A stretch of DNA of 64,000 nt from contig JAIUNU010000001.1 in the NCBI GenBank assembly GCA_020161365.1, forward strand, positions 310,001 to 374,000. Reading direction: 5' to 3'. The DNA comes from Pseudomonadota bacterium. Lineage in GTDB: Bacteria; Pseudomonadota; Alphaproteobacteria; Caulobacterales; Caulobacteraceae. The position numbers and the translations under genes are program-made. Of the stretch, positions 38,348 to 51,276 are shown piece by piece (within the stretch, counting starts at the first letter, position 1; each line of letters begins with the position of its first letter). The notes below the pieces were generated by a model that ran no database searches, had not been told where the DNA came from, and was given only the letters and a program-made list of their open reading frames with translations.

Positions 38348-38884
38348 TTAAGCGATTTCCCGCACCTTGCCGTCGAGCGCCATAAGGCCAAGCTCGACCT
38401 CAAGGTGCTCGTGGCGACGCTTAATTTCCCGCTGAAGCGCCTGAAGCGCCTGGGTGTGGGCCGCGAGCTCCTTGTCGGCGCTGTCGACGGCGGTGGGGCC
38501 GAGGATAACCTTGTAGGCTCCGCAGTCGCGGTGATCGAGCACCATCACCTTGTGGATGGCGTGGAGGCTGATCGCCACATCGAGGTGGCTCCAGAAGGTC
38601 TCACCCCAGCTGGGGTACTTGTCCGTCAAGGCGCCGAGCGAAGCGCCCGCCAAAACCACATGATCGTATTTATCGCGAAGCCCCCGCCCGTCCATGTAGG
38701 CGATGGTCTCCTCGGTGAGGCGATAATCCATGCAGGTCAGCAGCAGCATGTCCGTATGACCGCGCGCTCGCGCAACGCCTGGGGCAAGAGTGGAAAGCAG
38801 GCTGACGCCTCCGCCAAGCGCGATCATGCCGAACGCCTGTCGACGCGAAAATCCGGCGACCTTGTGAGAACAGCAGTCGTGCAT
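38348..38884 (-). CDS. Exported beta-carbonic-anhydrase-like protein
   Basis: A 178-residue protein with an N-terminal twin-arginine-like signal: SRRQAFGMIALGGGVSLLST ending near VARARG, so export is likely. The core retains all beta-carbonic-anhydrase ligands: CMDYR (zinc Cys plus the Asp-Arg dyad) and HRDCGAYK (His and second Cys). It is shorter than classical enzymes (about 200-230 residues), mostly in the C-terminal half. CO2 hydration is possible but not shown. A near-copy of the sulfatase/TetR palindrome lies 18 bases upstream. Confidence 0.8.
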   Translation of the reverse strand: MHDCCSHKVAGFSRRQAFGMIALGGGVSLLSTLAPGVARARGHTDMLLLTCMDYRLTEETIAYMDGRGLRDKYDHVVLAGASLGALTDKYPSWGETFWSHLDVAISLHAIHKVMVLDHRDCGAYKVILGPTAVDSADKELAAHTQALQALQREIKRRHEHLEVELGLMALDGKVREIA

Positions 38885-38902
38885 GGGCTTCGCTCCCCTG
38901 AG

Positions 38903-38920
38903 TGAAGCTAGACAGTTTCA
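38903..38920. promoter_or_regulatory. Near-palindrome matching the TetR operator at 25478
   Basis: TGAAGCT-AGAC-AGTTTCA has the same 7-4-7 layout as the perfect operator at 25478-25495, with identical right arm and one base changed in the left. It lies 18 bases upstream of the carbonic-anhydrase-like gene, about the same distance as the first site from its genes. Confidence 0.6.
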
Positions 38921-39016
38921 TTGTCCGCAGAACGTGGCCATGTGACGTCGGGACGCATCGCCCACGCGGAGCCGAGGCCCCTTGGCGTTTGGGCGGCGAG
39001 ACTCTAAATCCGAGCC

Positions 39017-40828
39017 ATGCGCCAGACCTTCGACGAATCCACCGATCCTTCCTTCGGCCCCAAGCACGTTCCGCTGATCCGCGCGGCCATGGCCGCTCAG
39101 GGGTTGGACGGCTTCCTAGTGCCGCACGAGGACGAGCACCAGAACGAGTACCTGCCCGCCGCCAACGACCGGCTGGCCTGGGCGAGCGGCTTCACAGGCT
39201 CAGCCGGCGCGGGTGTGATCCTGAAGGATCGCGCCGCCGTCTTCGTGGATGGCCGCTATACGCTGCAGGTCCGCGAGCAGGTCGATCAGGGCGTGTTCGA
39301 GATCCGCGATCTCGTCGAGGGCGGCGTGCCGGCCTATTTGGAAACCGTCTCGAAGGGCGCCGTCATCGGATACGACGCCCGCCTGCACAGCCCGGCCGCG
39401 CTGGACGGCCTGAAGGCCGCCGCCAGCCGTGCCGGCGCGGTGCTCAAGCCCGTCGACGCCAACCCCGTCGACCAGGCCTGGGGAGAGGCTCGCCCGGCCC
39501 AGCCGATGGCGCCTGTGGTCCCCCAGCCCCTCGAACACGCCGGCGAAGAGTCCAGCGCCAAGCGTGCTCGTGTCGGCGCTTCGGTTGCGGCGCTGGGCGC
39601 CGACGCCGCGGTGATCACGGCTCCGGCCTCGATCGCCTGGTTGTTCAATGTGCGCGGCGGCGACGTCATTCGCACCCCGCTGCCCCTGTCGCAGGCGATC
39701 GTGAACGCCGACGGCACGGCCCGACTGTTCCTGGAACCGGCCAAGGTCACCATCGACCTGCCGGCGTGGCTGGGCAATCAGGTCTCGCTGGAGACGCCGG
39801 ACAAGCTGGAGGCGGCGCTCGCCGAGCTCTCGGGCAAGAGCGTCGTAGTCGACCCGGCCCAATCCTCGGCCTGGTACTTCGACACCCTGACCGCCGCCGG
39901 CGCCAAGGTCGTGCGGGCGATGGATCCCTGCACCATGCCGCGCGCCTGCAAGAACGCGGTTGAGCTGGAGGGAACGCGCGAGGCGCACCGCCGCGATGGC
40001 GCGGCACTGACCCGCTTCCTGCACTGGCTGGCCACCGACGGTCAGGTCAATCCGCCCGACGAAAAGGAAGCCGTCGCCAAGCTGGAAGCCTTCCGCGAGG
40101 CGACTGGCGTGCTGAAGGATCTCAGCTTCGACACCATTGGCGCCGCCAACGGCCACGGCGCCCTGCCCCACTACCGTCCGACTGAACGCTCCAACGAGCG
40201 CGCGAAGATGGGCTCGCTCCTGCTGGTCGACAGTGGCGGCCAGTACCTGGACGGCACGACCGACGTCACCCGCACGGTTGCGATCGGTGAGCCCACGGCC
40301 GAGATGATCCAGCGCAACACCCTGGTGCTAAAGGGCCACTTGGCCATCGCCCGGCTGCGCTTCCCGGCCGGCACCACCGGCTCCGCGATCGACGCTCTAG
40401 CGCGGATGGCGCTGTGGGCGCACGGTCTGGACTATGATCACGGCACCGGCCACGGCGTCGGCGTCTATCTGGGTGTCCACGAGGGTCCGCAGCGGATCTC
40501 CAAGGCCCCGAACACCATCGCCCTGCAGCCCGGCATGATCGTCTCGAACGAGCCCGGCTACTACAAGGACGGCGAATACGGCATCCGCATCGAGAACCTG
40601 GAAGTCGTCATGCCGGCCGAGGACATCGCCGGCGGCGAGCGCCCGATGCACCGCTTTGAATCCCTGACACTGGCCCCGATCGACCGTCGCCTGATCGACA
40701 AGACGCTGCTCACGGCCGAAGAGATCGCCCAATTCGACACCTACCACGCCCGCGTGCTGCGGGAGATCGGTCCGCGCGTGGAGCCGGAGGTTCGGGCTTG
40801 GATGGAAACGGCCTGCGCGCCGCTTTAG
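39017..40828 (+). CDS. Aminopeptidase P family, M24 metallopeptidase
   Basis: Removes an N-terminal residue that precedes proline. The 603-residue protein is the long three-domain form: two creatinase-like N-terminal domains, the second starting about residue 175, and a catalytic domain from about 310. The metal ligands are visible: LLVDSGGQYLDGTTDVTRT with two Asp residues, GHGVGVYLGVHEGPQ with His, and the late IENLEVVMP with Glu. No signal peptide, so cytoplasmic. Monocistronic, followed by an intergenic repeat. Confidence 0.92.
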   Translation: MRQTFDESTDPSFGPKHVPLIRAAMAAQGLDGFLVPHEDEHQNEYLPAANDRLAWASGFTGSAGAGVILKDRAAVFVDGRYTLQVREQVDQGVFEIRDLVEGGVPAYLETVSKGAVIGYDARLHSPAALDGLKAAASRAGAVLKPVDANPVDQAWGEARPAQPMAPVVPQPLEHAGEESSAKRARVGASVAALGADAAVITAPASIAWLFNVRGGDVIRTPLPLSQAIVNADGTARLFLEPAKVTIDLPAWLGNQVSLETPDKLEAALAELSGKSVVVDPAQSSAWYFDTLTAAGAKVVRAMDPCTMPRACKNAVELEGTREAHRRDGAALTRFLHWLATDGQVNPPDEKEAVAKLEAFREATGVLKDLSFDTIGAANGHGALPHYRPTERSNERAKMGSLLLVDSGGQYLDGTTDVTRTVAIGEPTAEMIQRNTLVLKGHLAIARLRFPAGTTGSAIDALARMALWAHGLDYDHGTGHGVGVYLGVHEGPQRISKAPNTIALQPGMIVSNEPGYYKDGEYGIRIENLEVVMPAEDIAGGERPMHRFESLTLAPIDRRLIDKTLLTAEEIAQFDTYHARVLREIGPRVEPEVRAWMETACAPL

Positions 40829-40835
40829 GGAGAAA

Positions 40836-40950
40836 TCCTCTCCCCAAGGGAGAGGTGTCGGCGAAGCCGACGGAGAGGGAAGTGGAACCTAAGTCGCTCT
40901 TCCCCCTCCGGTCGCTTCGCGACAGCCTCCGCCGCTAGGGGGAGGATTGA
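40836..40950. repeat. Dispersed intergenic hairpin element, copy 2
   Basis: This element after the aminopeptidase gene shares modules and order with 30358-30475: a CCTCTCCCC...GGGAGAGG hairpin, GTCGGCGAAGCCGACGGAGAG, then CTTCCCCCTCCGG, a CGCTTCGCGA hairpin, and a closing GGGGGAGGATT that pairs with the opening AATCCTC. It lies between convergent genes. Confidence 0.75.
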
Positions 40951-40956
40951 TACGCC

Positions 40957-41382
40957 CTACCGGATACGCGTCCATTTCTGGGTCTTGCACAGCGGCGCGA
41001 CGATGCACCCCTTGAGCTTCAGCTCGGTGTTGCTGAGCAGCTCGATCGTGCCTGAATAGGTGCCGCCGTCCTCGGGATTATAGACCTTGCCGCCCGTCCA
41101 CTTGGTCGGCCCGCCGCTGAAATCGTAGAGCATCTGCAGGTTCTTCAAGGTCCGGCCGCGCTGGCTCTCGTCCTTGTTCTTAATGTCCTTCAGGCCCGGA
41201 TTGGTCTTGATGTGGTCGGACGTGATCAGCTTGCCGCACAGGCTGTTGCCACAGCGCGAGATCTCGACTTGGCCGCCGTTACCGGGCGTGGCCCAGAGGC
41301 CGGTGACGTCGGCGGCGAAGGCCGGTGCTGCGGCGGCGAGGCTGGCGCCGAGCACGGCGGCTGCGATCATGGCGGTGCGGAT
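40957..41382 (-). CDS. DUF2147 exported protein
   Basis: A 141-residue exported protein. The start MIRTAMIAAAVLGASLAAAA is preceded by AGGGAGA at 5 bases and encodes a signal peptide cut near AFAAD. The mature part matches DUF2147: VTGLWATPGNGGQVEISRCGNSLCGKLI, a beta sandwich with four cysteines in two pairs, and GGKVYNPEDGGTYSGTIELLSNTELKLKGC. The family is small, periplasmic and of unknown function. It lies convergent to pepP-like gene and upstream of nothing clearly related. Confidence 0.85.
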   Translation of the reverse strand: MRTAMIAAAVLGASLAAAAPAFAADVTGLWATPGNGGQVEISRCGNSLCGKLITSDHIKTNPGLKDIKNKDESQRGRTLKNLQMLYDFSGGPTKWTGGKVYNPEDGGTYSGTIELLSNTELKLKGCIVAPLCKTQKWTRIR

Positions 41383-41495
41383 CATCAAAGTCTCCCTGGT
41401 CACGCGTTCAGCGCGGGTATCGACCGCTTGGTTGCGCGATCACGTCTCTCGAAACAAGCGTTCGCACGAAATCGCGGCGAGAATTCGGAAAGCGA

Positions 41496-45069
<3,574 letters not shown>

Positions 45070-45070
45070 G

Positions 45071-46768
45071 TTAGGCCATCAAGGCGCGGGCGGCGGCGCG
45101 CGCGGCCTCGGTCACCTCGGCTCCGGAGAGCATGCGGGCGATCTCCTCTTCCCGCTGCGCAGGCGAGAGCGGCTCAACCTTGGTGCGGGTCGAGGTGTCG
45201 TCACCCGACTTCGAGATGCGCCAGTGCGCATCGCCTCGCGCGGCGACCTGGGCCGAGTGCGTCACCACCAGGACCTGAGCGTTCGCGGCCAGCCGCTTGA
45301 GACGCAGACCCACCGCATCCGCCACCGCGCCGCCAACACCCTGATCGACTTCGTCAAAGATCATCAGCGGCTGCGGCCCCCCGCCGCGACCAGCCAGGGC
45401 CGCCTTGAGGGCCAGCGCAAAACGCGCCAGTTCCCCCCCGGAGGCGATCGCTTCCATCGGCCCAAACGGCGCGCCCGGGTTAGTGGATATTTCGAAGGCC
45501 ACCCGATCCAGCCCTGACGGCCCCGCGCGATCCTCGCCCAACGACTCAAGCGCGACGCGGAACTTGGCCTTCTCAAGCTTCAGCGGCGCCAGTTCAGCCT
45601 CGACGGCCTTGGCCAGGGCGTCCCCCGCAGCTCGGCGTTCGGCCGATAAGGCTTCGGCGGCGTAGAGATAGGCCTCCCGGGCTTCCGCAGCGTCCTTCTC
45701 GGCGGCGCGTAGCGCGTCTTCCGACGTTTCGATGGCCTGTAGGCGGGCGGCGAACTCGGCGCGTTTGGCTGGCAGATCATCGACCAGCACGTTCAGCTTT
45801 CGCGCCATGCCGCGCAGCGCGAACAGGCGTTCCTCGGCCTTTTCCAGGCGATCGGGCTCGAACTCGAAGGTCTCGGCGACGGAATCGATGGCGGCCGACG
45901 CCTCCTGCGCCTCGACAAGGGCGCGATCCACCGCCTCGCAGGCCGCCGACAGACGGGTCATCGCCGCGCCTTCGGCAGGCGCGCCGGCCTGTAGCGCACG
46001 ATCGCGCGCGCGCTCGAGGGCGCGATAGGCCTGAGCCAGTCGGCCGGATAGATTGTCTCCGCCCAGCGCGTCCTGGGCGGCGGCAATATCGGCCATGGCC
46101 TTTTCGGCTGAGCTCAGCAGGGCTCGTTCCTCGGCGAGACTGGCCTCTTCACCCTCACGCGGATCCAGACGATCCAATTCGGAGAGCCTGAGCGTCAGTT
46201 CCTCGGTCTCGGCCGCCGCGCGGCCCGCGAGATCGCGAAGCTCTTCAGCCTTGTCCCGTGCGGCGCGCCAAGCGCTCCAGGCCGACGCCACCGGGCCCAG
46301 GCTGACCCCGCCGAACGTGTCGAGCAGGCCCCGGTGGGTCTTGGGGTCCAGCAGGCCGACGGTCTCATGCTGGCCATGCACCTCCAGCAGCAGCGCGCCC
46401 AGATCCTTCAACACGCCGACGCTGGTGGCCTGGTCGTTGACGAACGCGCGCGAGCGGCCGTCGGCGGACAACTGGCGCCGCAGCACCAAATCCTCATCGC
46501 GCGCGTACGACAGGCCCTTCTCGTCGAGATAGGCGAAGGCGGGATGATCGGCCGGCAGCGCGAAGATCGCCGTGGCCGAGGCCTGGCCTGCAGCGCCGCG
46601 GCGAACCAGTCCGGCGTCGGCGCGGGCGCCCGTCGCCAGCCCCAGGGCGTCAAGGATGATCGACTTGCCCGCGCCGGTCTCACCGGTCAGCGCCGTAAGG
46701 CCTTCGCCGATGGCGAGGTCCAGGCTCTCGATGAGCACGACGTCACGGATGGATAGGCCGATCAGCAT
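45071..46768 (-). CDS. recN: DNA repair protein RecN
   Basis: An SMC-like ATPase that acts early in double-strand break repair. The 565-residue protein has Walker A in ALTGETGAGKSIILDAL near residue 30, long helical arms with many Glu and Ala heptads (about 160-360), the signature region SGGELARFALALK, and Walker B in PLMIFDEVDQGVGG. Length is normal. In Caulobacter relatives recN is commonly beside bamD and ligA, as here. LexA control is likely from the family, but I did not find a clear site. Confidence 0.95.
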   Translation of the reverse strand: MLIGLSIRDVVLIESLDLAIGEGLTALTGETGAGKSIILDALGLATGARADAGLVRRGAAGQASATAIFALPADHPAFAYLDEKGLSYARDEDLVLRRQLSADGRSRAFVNDQATSVGVLKDLGALLLEVHGQHETVGLLDPKTHRGLLDTFGGVSLGPVASAWSAWRAARDKAEELRDLAGRAAAETEELTLRLSELDRLDPREGEEASLAEERALLSSAEKAMADIAAAQDALGGDNLSGRLAQAYRALERARDRALQAGAPAEGAAMTRLSAACEAVDRALVEAQEASAAIDSVAETFEFEPDRLEKAEERLFALRGMARKLNVLVDDLPAKRAEFAARLQAIETSEDALRAAEKDAAEAREAYLYAAEALSAERRAAGDALAKAVEAELAPLKLEKAKFRVALESLGEDRAGPSGLDRVAFEISTNPGAPFGPMEAIASGGELARFALALKAALAGRGGGPQPLMIFDEVDQGVGGAVADAVGLRLKRLAANAQVLVVTHSAQVAARGDAHWRISKSGDDTSTRTKVEPLSPAQREEEIARMLSGAEVTEAARAAARALMA

Positions 46769-46849
46769 GGCGGCAAGATCGCCGGGAATCGCGGTTTTTG
46801 GAAGCGTAAAGGCGGAACGAAACGGGATCGCTCTGCGACCCCGCGCCGA

Positions 46850-47779
46850 TTACATGCCGAGGATGCCGGTCAGGCCCTTGCGGGCCTTGCGTTCGCCAGG
46901 CGGGGCCAGGGTCGTCGTCTTGTCCTTCGACAGAATCCGCTCCAGCGCGTTGCGCTTGGCGCCGGCCTTCAGCGGCTCGACAGCCGGGCGAAGACCGTTG
47001 TCGTTCAACAGGCGATAGGCGTCGAGGTACCAGCGGTCGCCCGGGAAGTTGTAGCCCAGGACCGCACCGTTGCGCTTGGCCTCCTCGGTGAGGCCGATCG
47101 TCAGATAGGCTTCGACGAGGCGGAACAGCGCCTCGGGCGTATGCGACGTGGTCTGGTGGCGCTCAATCACGGCCTTGAAGCGACCAATGGCGGCCAGCGT
47201 CTGGCCGTTCTTCAGGTACCAGCGACCAATGGCCATTTCCTTGCCGGCCAACTGATCGTTGACCATGTCGATCTTCAGGCGCGCGTCAGTCGCGTACTCG
47301 GTGTTCGGGTAGCGCTGAACCACGTCGCGCAGCGCCGCAAGGGCCTGCTCGGTCGCGGCCTGGTCGCGGTTCACGTCGACGATCTGCTCGAAGTAGCAGA
47401 TAGCCTTCAGATAGAAGGCGTACTGGGCCGAGGGATTGCCGGGATAGAGCGAGATGAAGCGATCCGCATCCCCGATCGCTTCGGCGTATTGGTTGCCCAT
47501 GTAGTGGGCGTAGCCGGTCATCAGGATCGAGCGGCGCGACCATTCCGAATAGGGGTGCTGGCGCTCGACTTCGCGGAAATAGTCGACGGCCTCGTTCCAG
47601 TTGCCACGGTCCAGGCGGTCGGCGCCGGTGGAATACAGGAGCTCAACGGGACGCTCTTCGTAGGCGAGGGTCGGCTTCTTGGCCTTGCCGGCGCAGCCCG
47701 CGACTGAGGCGGCGACGAGGACAGCGGCGATAGTGACGGCCGAACGTCCCTGGAAAATACGAAGCACGGAGTCTCTCAC
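46850..47779 (-). CDS. bamD: Outer membrane assembly lipoprotein BamD
   Basis: BamD is the essential lipoprotein of the BAM complex that inserts outer-membrane beta barrels. It has 309 residues. The signal ends at the lipobox VAASVAGC near residue 29, then TPR-like helices occupy about 45-260: YSTGADRLDRGNWNEAVDYFREVERQ spanning the first. The C-terminal tail, KAGAKRNALERILSKDK, is longer than in E. coli (about 245 residues). Start is GTG at 47779, with a second GTG 12 bases on also usable. It precedes recN in transcription order. Confidence 0.93.
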   Translation of the reverse strand: MRDSVLRIFQGRSAVTIAAVLVAASVAGCAGKAKKPTLAYEERPVELLYSTGADRLDRGNWNEAVDYFREVERQHPYSEWSRRSILMTGYAHYMGNQYAEAIGDADRFISLYPGNPSAQYAFYLKAICYFEQIVDVNRDQAATEQALAALRDVVQRYPNTEYATDARLKIDMVNDQLAGKEMAIGRWYLKNGQTLAAIGRFKAVIERHQTTSHTPEALFRLVEAYLTIGLTEEAKRNGAVLGYNFPGDRWYLDAYRLLNDNGLRPAVEPLKAGAKRNALERILSKDKTTTLAPPGERKARKGLTGILGM

Positions 47780-47879
47780 CCTCGAAGCAAACGCGCGCCC
47801 CTGCGCCGTGCAAGGCTTCTACACCACGCCGTCAAAGGCGCAAATGCGAAGGCCGAAACCCGACTTTTCGGAGACGCTT

Positions 47880-48776
47880 CTAAACCGCTTCCGCCAGGGC
47901 CGGCGCGAGGGCGCGCAGGCGCCAGGCGCGCGGCTGTGCCAGCAACGCCCGAACCACGGCGTTATTGAGGCCGTGGCCGGCCAGAACGCCTTCGAAGCGG
48001 CCGATGATCGGCTTGCCCAGGACGTAGAGATCGCCGACGGCGTCCAGCGCCTTGTGGCGAACGAACTCGTCCGGACGGCGAAGGCCCTCCGGATTCAAAA
48101 CGCGATCGCCGTCGATCACCACGGCGTTCTCCATCGAACCGCCGCGCGCCAGTCCAATGGCCCGCAGCGCCTCGACGTCACGAACAAAACCGAAGGTGCG
48201 GCAGTTGGAAAGCTCGGCGCGGAACGAGTCTTCGTCGACCACCAGATCCACGGCCTGACGGCCGATGGCCTTGCTCGCGAAGGCGATTTCGAAGGCGACT
48301 TCGAATCGATCCGAAGGCAGCAGCGCGGCGCGCTTGTCGCCGTCCTCCACGGTGATCGGAGCCAGGATCTCGATATACTGGCGAACAGCTTCCTGCCGGC
48401 GACGGCCCGCGCGGTCCAAAATCTGCACAAAGGGCTCGGACGAGCCGTCCATGATCGGCACTTCAGGGCCGTCGACCTCGACGATGCAGTTGTCGATCGA
48501 CAGCGCCGCCAGCGCCGCCATCAGGTGCTCGATCGTCGAGACCCGCACGTCGTCGGCGTTGTTGATTACGGTGCCGAGCTGGGTCTGACAGACGGCTTCC
48601 GCCGTGACCGGCACGCGGTTGTCGCGGTCATGTACGTCGGTCCGCACAAAGACGATCCCCATGTCGGCGACCGCCGGGCGCACGGCGACGCGCACATGTG
48701 CGCCCGTGTGCAGGCCAATCCCCGCGAAGATCACCGGTCCGGCGACCGTGTGCTGAAAATAACCCGAAGCCGACAC
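47880..48776 (-). CDS. lpxC: UDP-3-O-acyl-N-acetylglucosamine deacetylase LpxC
   Basis: LpxC is the committed zinc deacetylase of lipid A synthesis. The 298-residue protein starts with GTG, MSASGYFQHTVAGPV. Zinc ligands are His in STIEHLMAALAAL near 84, and His and Asp in VRHKALDAVGDLYVLG near 240. The catalytic-region motif is VLAGHGLNNAVVRAL near 263. Length is typical. It is first in the lpxC-bamD-recN series on the minus strand. The usual Caulobacter FtsZ cluster is not seen beside it here. Confidence 0.95.
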   Translation of the reverse strand: MSASGYFQHTVAGPVIFAGIGLHTGAHVRVAVRPAVADMGIVFVRTDVHDRDNRVPVTAEAVCQTQLGTVINNADDVRVSTIEHLMAALAALSIDNCIVEVDGPEVPIMDGSSEPFVQILDRAGRRRQEAVRQYIEILAPITVEDGDKRAALLPSDRFEVAFEIAFASKAIGRQAVDLVVDEDSFRAELSNCRTFGFVRDVEALRAIGLARGGSMENAVVIDGDRVLNPEGLRRPDEFVRHKALDAVGDLYVLGKPIIGRFEGVLAGHGLNNAVVRALLAQPRAWRLRALAPALAEAV

Positions 48777-48877
48777 TCGAAACCCTTATTGGCTACGGAC
48801 GACTCTGCAGCCGACCTTTCGCCCCCGCTTAGCATTTAGGAGCGTTGCCGCGCTGCGGCAAAGCAAAGTCTGTTTCG

Positions 48878-48920
48878 GATTGTTACCACGTAAGCGGCTG
48901 TATTTATTTCACTTTTATAA
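48878..48920. promoter_or_regulatory. AT-rich island between lpxC and the S9 peptidase gene
   Basis: Within the 284-base divergent gap, this 43-base stretch is unusually AT-rich for the window. On the plus strand it reads TTGTTA, 15 bases, then TATTTA, and later TTTTATAACG. It probably carries promoter elements for one or both genes; exact boxes are not certain. Confidence 0.35.
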
Positions 48921-49060
48921 CGCGACTGCGCGCCGAAGAGGCGAACGCGGATCGTTGTTCAGCGCCCTGGGCGAGACTTTCGGCGGGCCTAGCGGCGGAC
49001 GCTAAGCAGGTCTAGGCTCCGCCGCCAGTGAGCATAACCGTTTCCAGGAAATCGGGTTTC

Positions 49061-51154
49061 ATGATCAAGCGCTTGCGCGTCGCCGCCTCCGTCCTCGCCC
49101 TGTCCGTCGCCGTGGTCGGCGCGGCCGCCGCCCAGACCCCCGCGAAGGCGGATATCTTCACCGCCAAGGATATGGCCAGCCTTGATCGGCTGAGCGACCC
49201 CCGCGTCTCGCCCGATGGTCGCTATGTGCTCTACAGCGTGCGGACGATGGATTACCCCGCCAACAGGGCGTCGATGTCGCTTTGGGTGGCGGACCTGAAG
49301 ACCAAGATGGCCCCTCGGCGCCTGAAAATCTCGGATGGGGGCGCGGCCAGCGGCCGTTGGGGCGCCGACGGCAAGACGATCTACTTCACGTCCAGCCGCG
49401 CGGGCGGGACCGAGCAGGTGTTCAAGACCGACGCCCAGGGCGAAACCGCTACGCAGGTCACGACGGCTCCCTTCGATGTGCAAGCCTACAAGGTCGCGCA
49501 GGACGGAAAGACGATTGTCGTGGCGATGGCGGTTTTCCCCGACTGCGCCGACCTGGCCTGCACCGAGGCGCGACTCGCGGCCAAGGGGACGACGAAGGCG
49601 ACCGGGGTTGTCTACGACCGCCTGTTCGTTCGCCACTGGGATACTTGGAACGACGGGACGAAGAACCACCTCTTCGCCTATGGCCTGGACGCCAACGGCG
49701 TCGCCCAGGGCCAACCCGTGGCGCTCATGAAGGGCTTCGACGGCGATTCACCGACCAAACCGTATGGTGGCGATGAAGACTTCACGATCACGCCGGACAG
49801 CAAGGCGGTTGCCTTCTCGGCCAAGGTGGCGGGCAAGGACGAAGCCTGGACCACCAACTTCGATATCTGGTCCCGTCCGCTGGACGGCTCGGAAAAGCTC
49901 CAGAACCTGACGGCGGCCAACAAGGCCTGGGATGCCGCGCCGGTGTTTTCGCCCGACGGCAAGTGGGCGGCCTATCGCGCCATGAAGCGCCCTGGCTTCG
50001 AGGCCGACCGCTTCGGAATCATGCTGCGCGATGTCATCAGCGGACAGGAACGGGAATTGGCGCCGGGCTGGGATCGCTCAGCAGACGCGATCGCTTGGAG
50101 CCGCGACGGCAAGACGATCTACGCCACCGCGCTGGATGTCGGTCAGGGCAAGCTCTTCGCCATCGACGTAAAGTCCGGCAAGGTCACGGCGTTGACCGGC
50201 GATGGGCATGTCACCGCCTTCGATGTGAGCCCGGGCGGGATCGTCTACGCCTCGGATTCGCTCAAGAGCCCGTCTGAACTGTTCTTCCTGCCGGCCAAGG
50301 GCCCGGCGGTGAAAGTCGCCAGCGTGTCGAGCGAAGCGCTGAAAAACGTCGCCTGGGGCGAGCCAGAGCAGTTCAACTTCAAGGGCTGGAACGATGAGAC
50401 GGTCCACGGCTTCGTCCTGAAGCCCGCCAACTTCGATCCGGCCAAGAAATACCCCGTCGCGTTCCTGATCCACGGCGGCCCGCAGGGTTCGTTCAGCAAC
50501 AGCTGGTCCTACCGCTGGAACCCGCAGGTCTACGCCAACGCCGGCTACGCGGTGGTGATGATCGATTTCCACGGTTCGACCGGATACGGCCAGGCTTTCA
50601 CCGACGCCATCAGCCAGCATTGGGGCGATCGCCCGCTGGAGGACCTTAAGAAGGGCTGGAGCTTCGCCCTTTCGAAGTACGGTTTCCTGGACGGTGATCG
50701 CGCCTGCGCGCTTGGCGCATCGTACGGCGGCTACATGGTTAACTGGATCGCGGGCAATTGGAACGAGCCCTGGAAGTGCCTCGTGAATCACGACGGCGTC
50801 TTCGACACCCGCGCCATGGGATACTCGACCGAGGAGCTGTGGTTCACCGAATGGGAAAATGGCGGCCCGCCGTGGCAGGCCGGCACAACCTACGAGACCT
50901 TCAATCCCGCGCTTCACGTCGACAAGTGGGTCAAGCCGCAGCTCGTTGTTCAAGGTCAGCTGGACTATCGCATCCCCGTCGAACAGGGACTGGCCACCTT
51001 TACCGCGCTGCAACGTCGGGGCGTTCCCAGCAAGCTGCTGTACTTCCCGAACGAGAACCATTGGGTGCTCAAGGCCCAGAACTCGGTGCAGTGGCACAAG
51101 GAAGTGCTGGACTGGCTGGACCAGTGGACAGGCAACACCCGCCCGGGGAAGTGA
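49061..51154 (+). CDS. Exported S9 prolyl-oligopeptidase-family peptidase
   Basis: A 697-residue serine peptidase exported to the periplasm. The start MIKRLRVAASVLALSVAVV encodes a signal peptide ending near AAAQ. A beta-propeller domain with repeated SPDGRYVLYS and SRDGKTIYATA type blades fills about 30-430. The catalytic alpha/beta-hydrolase domain has GASYGGYMVNW with Ser near 561, QLDYRIPVEQG with Asp and NENHWVLK with His. This is the DPP4/acylaminoacyl-peptidase type. The substrate is unknown. Confidence 0.92.
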   Translation: MIKRLRVAASVLALSVAVVGAAAAQTPAKADIFTAKDMASLDRLSDPRVSPDGRYVLYSVRTMDYPANRASMSLWVADLKTKMAPRRLKISDGGAASGRWGADGKTIYFTSSRAGGTEQVFKTDAQGETATQVTTAPFDVQAYKVAQDGKTIVVAMAVFPDCADLACTEARLAAKGTTKATGVVYDRLFVRHWDTWNDGTKNHLFAYGLDANGVAQGQPVALMKGFDGDSPTKPYGGDEDFTITPDSKAVAFSAKVAGKDEAWTTNFDIWSRPLDGSEKLQNLTAANKAWDAAPVFSPDGKWAAYRAMKRPGFEADRFGIMLRDVISGQERELAPGWDRSADAIAWSRDGKTIYATALDVGQGKLFAIDVKSGKVTALTGDGHVTAFDVSPGGIVYASDSLKSPSELFFLPAKGPAVKVASVSSEALKNVAWGEPEQFNFKGWNDETVHGFVLKPANFDPAKKYPVAFLIHGGPQGSFSNSWSYRWNPQVYANAGYAVVMIDFHGSTGYGQAFTDAISQHWGDRPLEDLKKGWSFALSKYGFLDGDRACALGASYGGYMVNWIAGNWNEPWKCLVNHDGVFDTRAMGYSTEELWFTEWENGGPPWQAGTTYETFNPALHVDKWVKPQLVVQGQLDYRIPVEQGLATFTALQRRGVPSKLLYFPNENHWVLKAQNSVQWHKEVLDWLDQWTGNTRPGK

Positions 51155-51250
51155 TCGCGGCCTAGCGTCCTCTCCACCGTTTCATGGCGGGATGGCGCTT
51201 CCTGCTCACCTGTGAAGCGAGGAGTCGGCGCGCCGCGAATACGCGGCGTG

Positions 51251-51276
51251 ACGGGGCGGCGCTAAAGCCGCCCCGT
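51251..51276. terminator. Perfect 10-base hairpin between convergent genes
   Basis: ACGGGGCGGC and GCCGCCCCGT (51251-51260 and 51267-51276) form a perfect stem around GCTAAA. It overlaps the stop of the phytoene-synthase-like gene and faces the S9 peptidase gene. No T run, so termination strength is uncertain. Confidence 0.5.
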
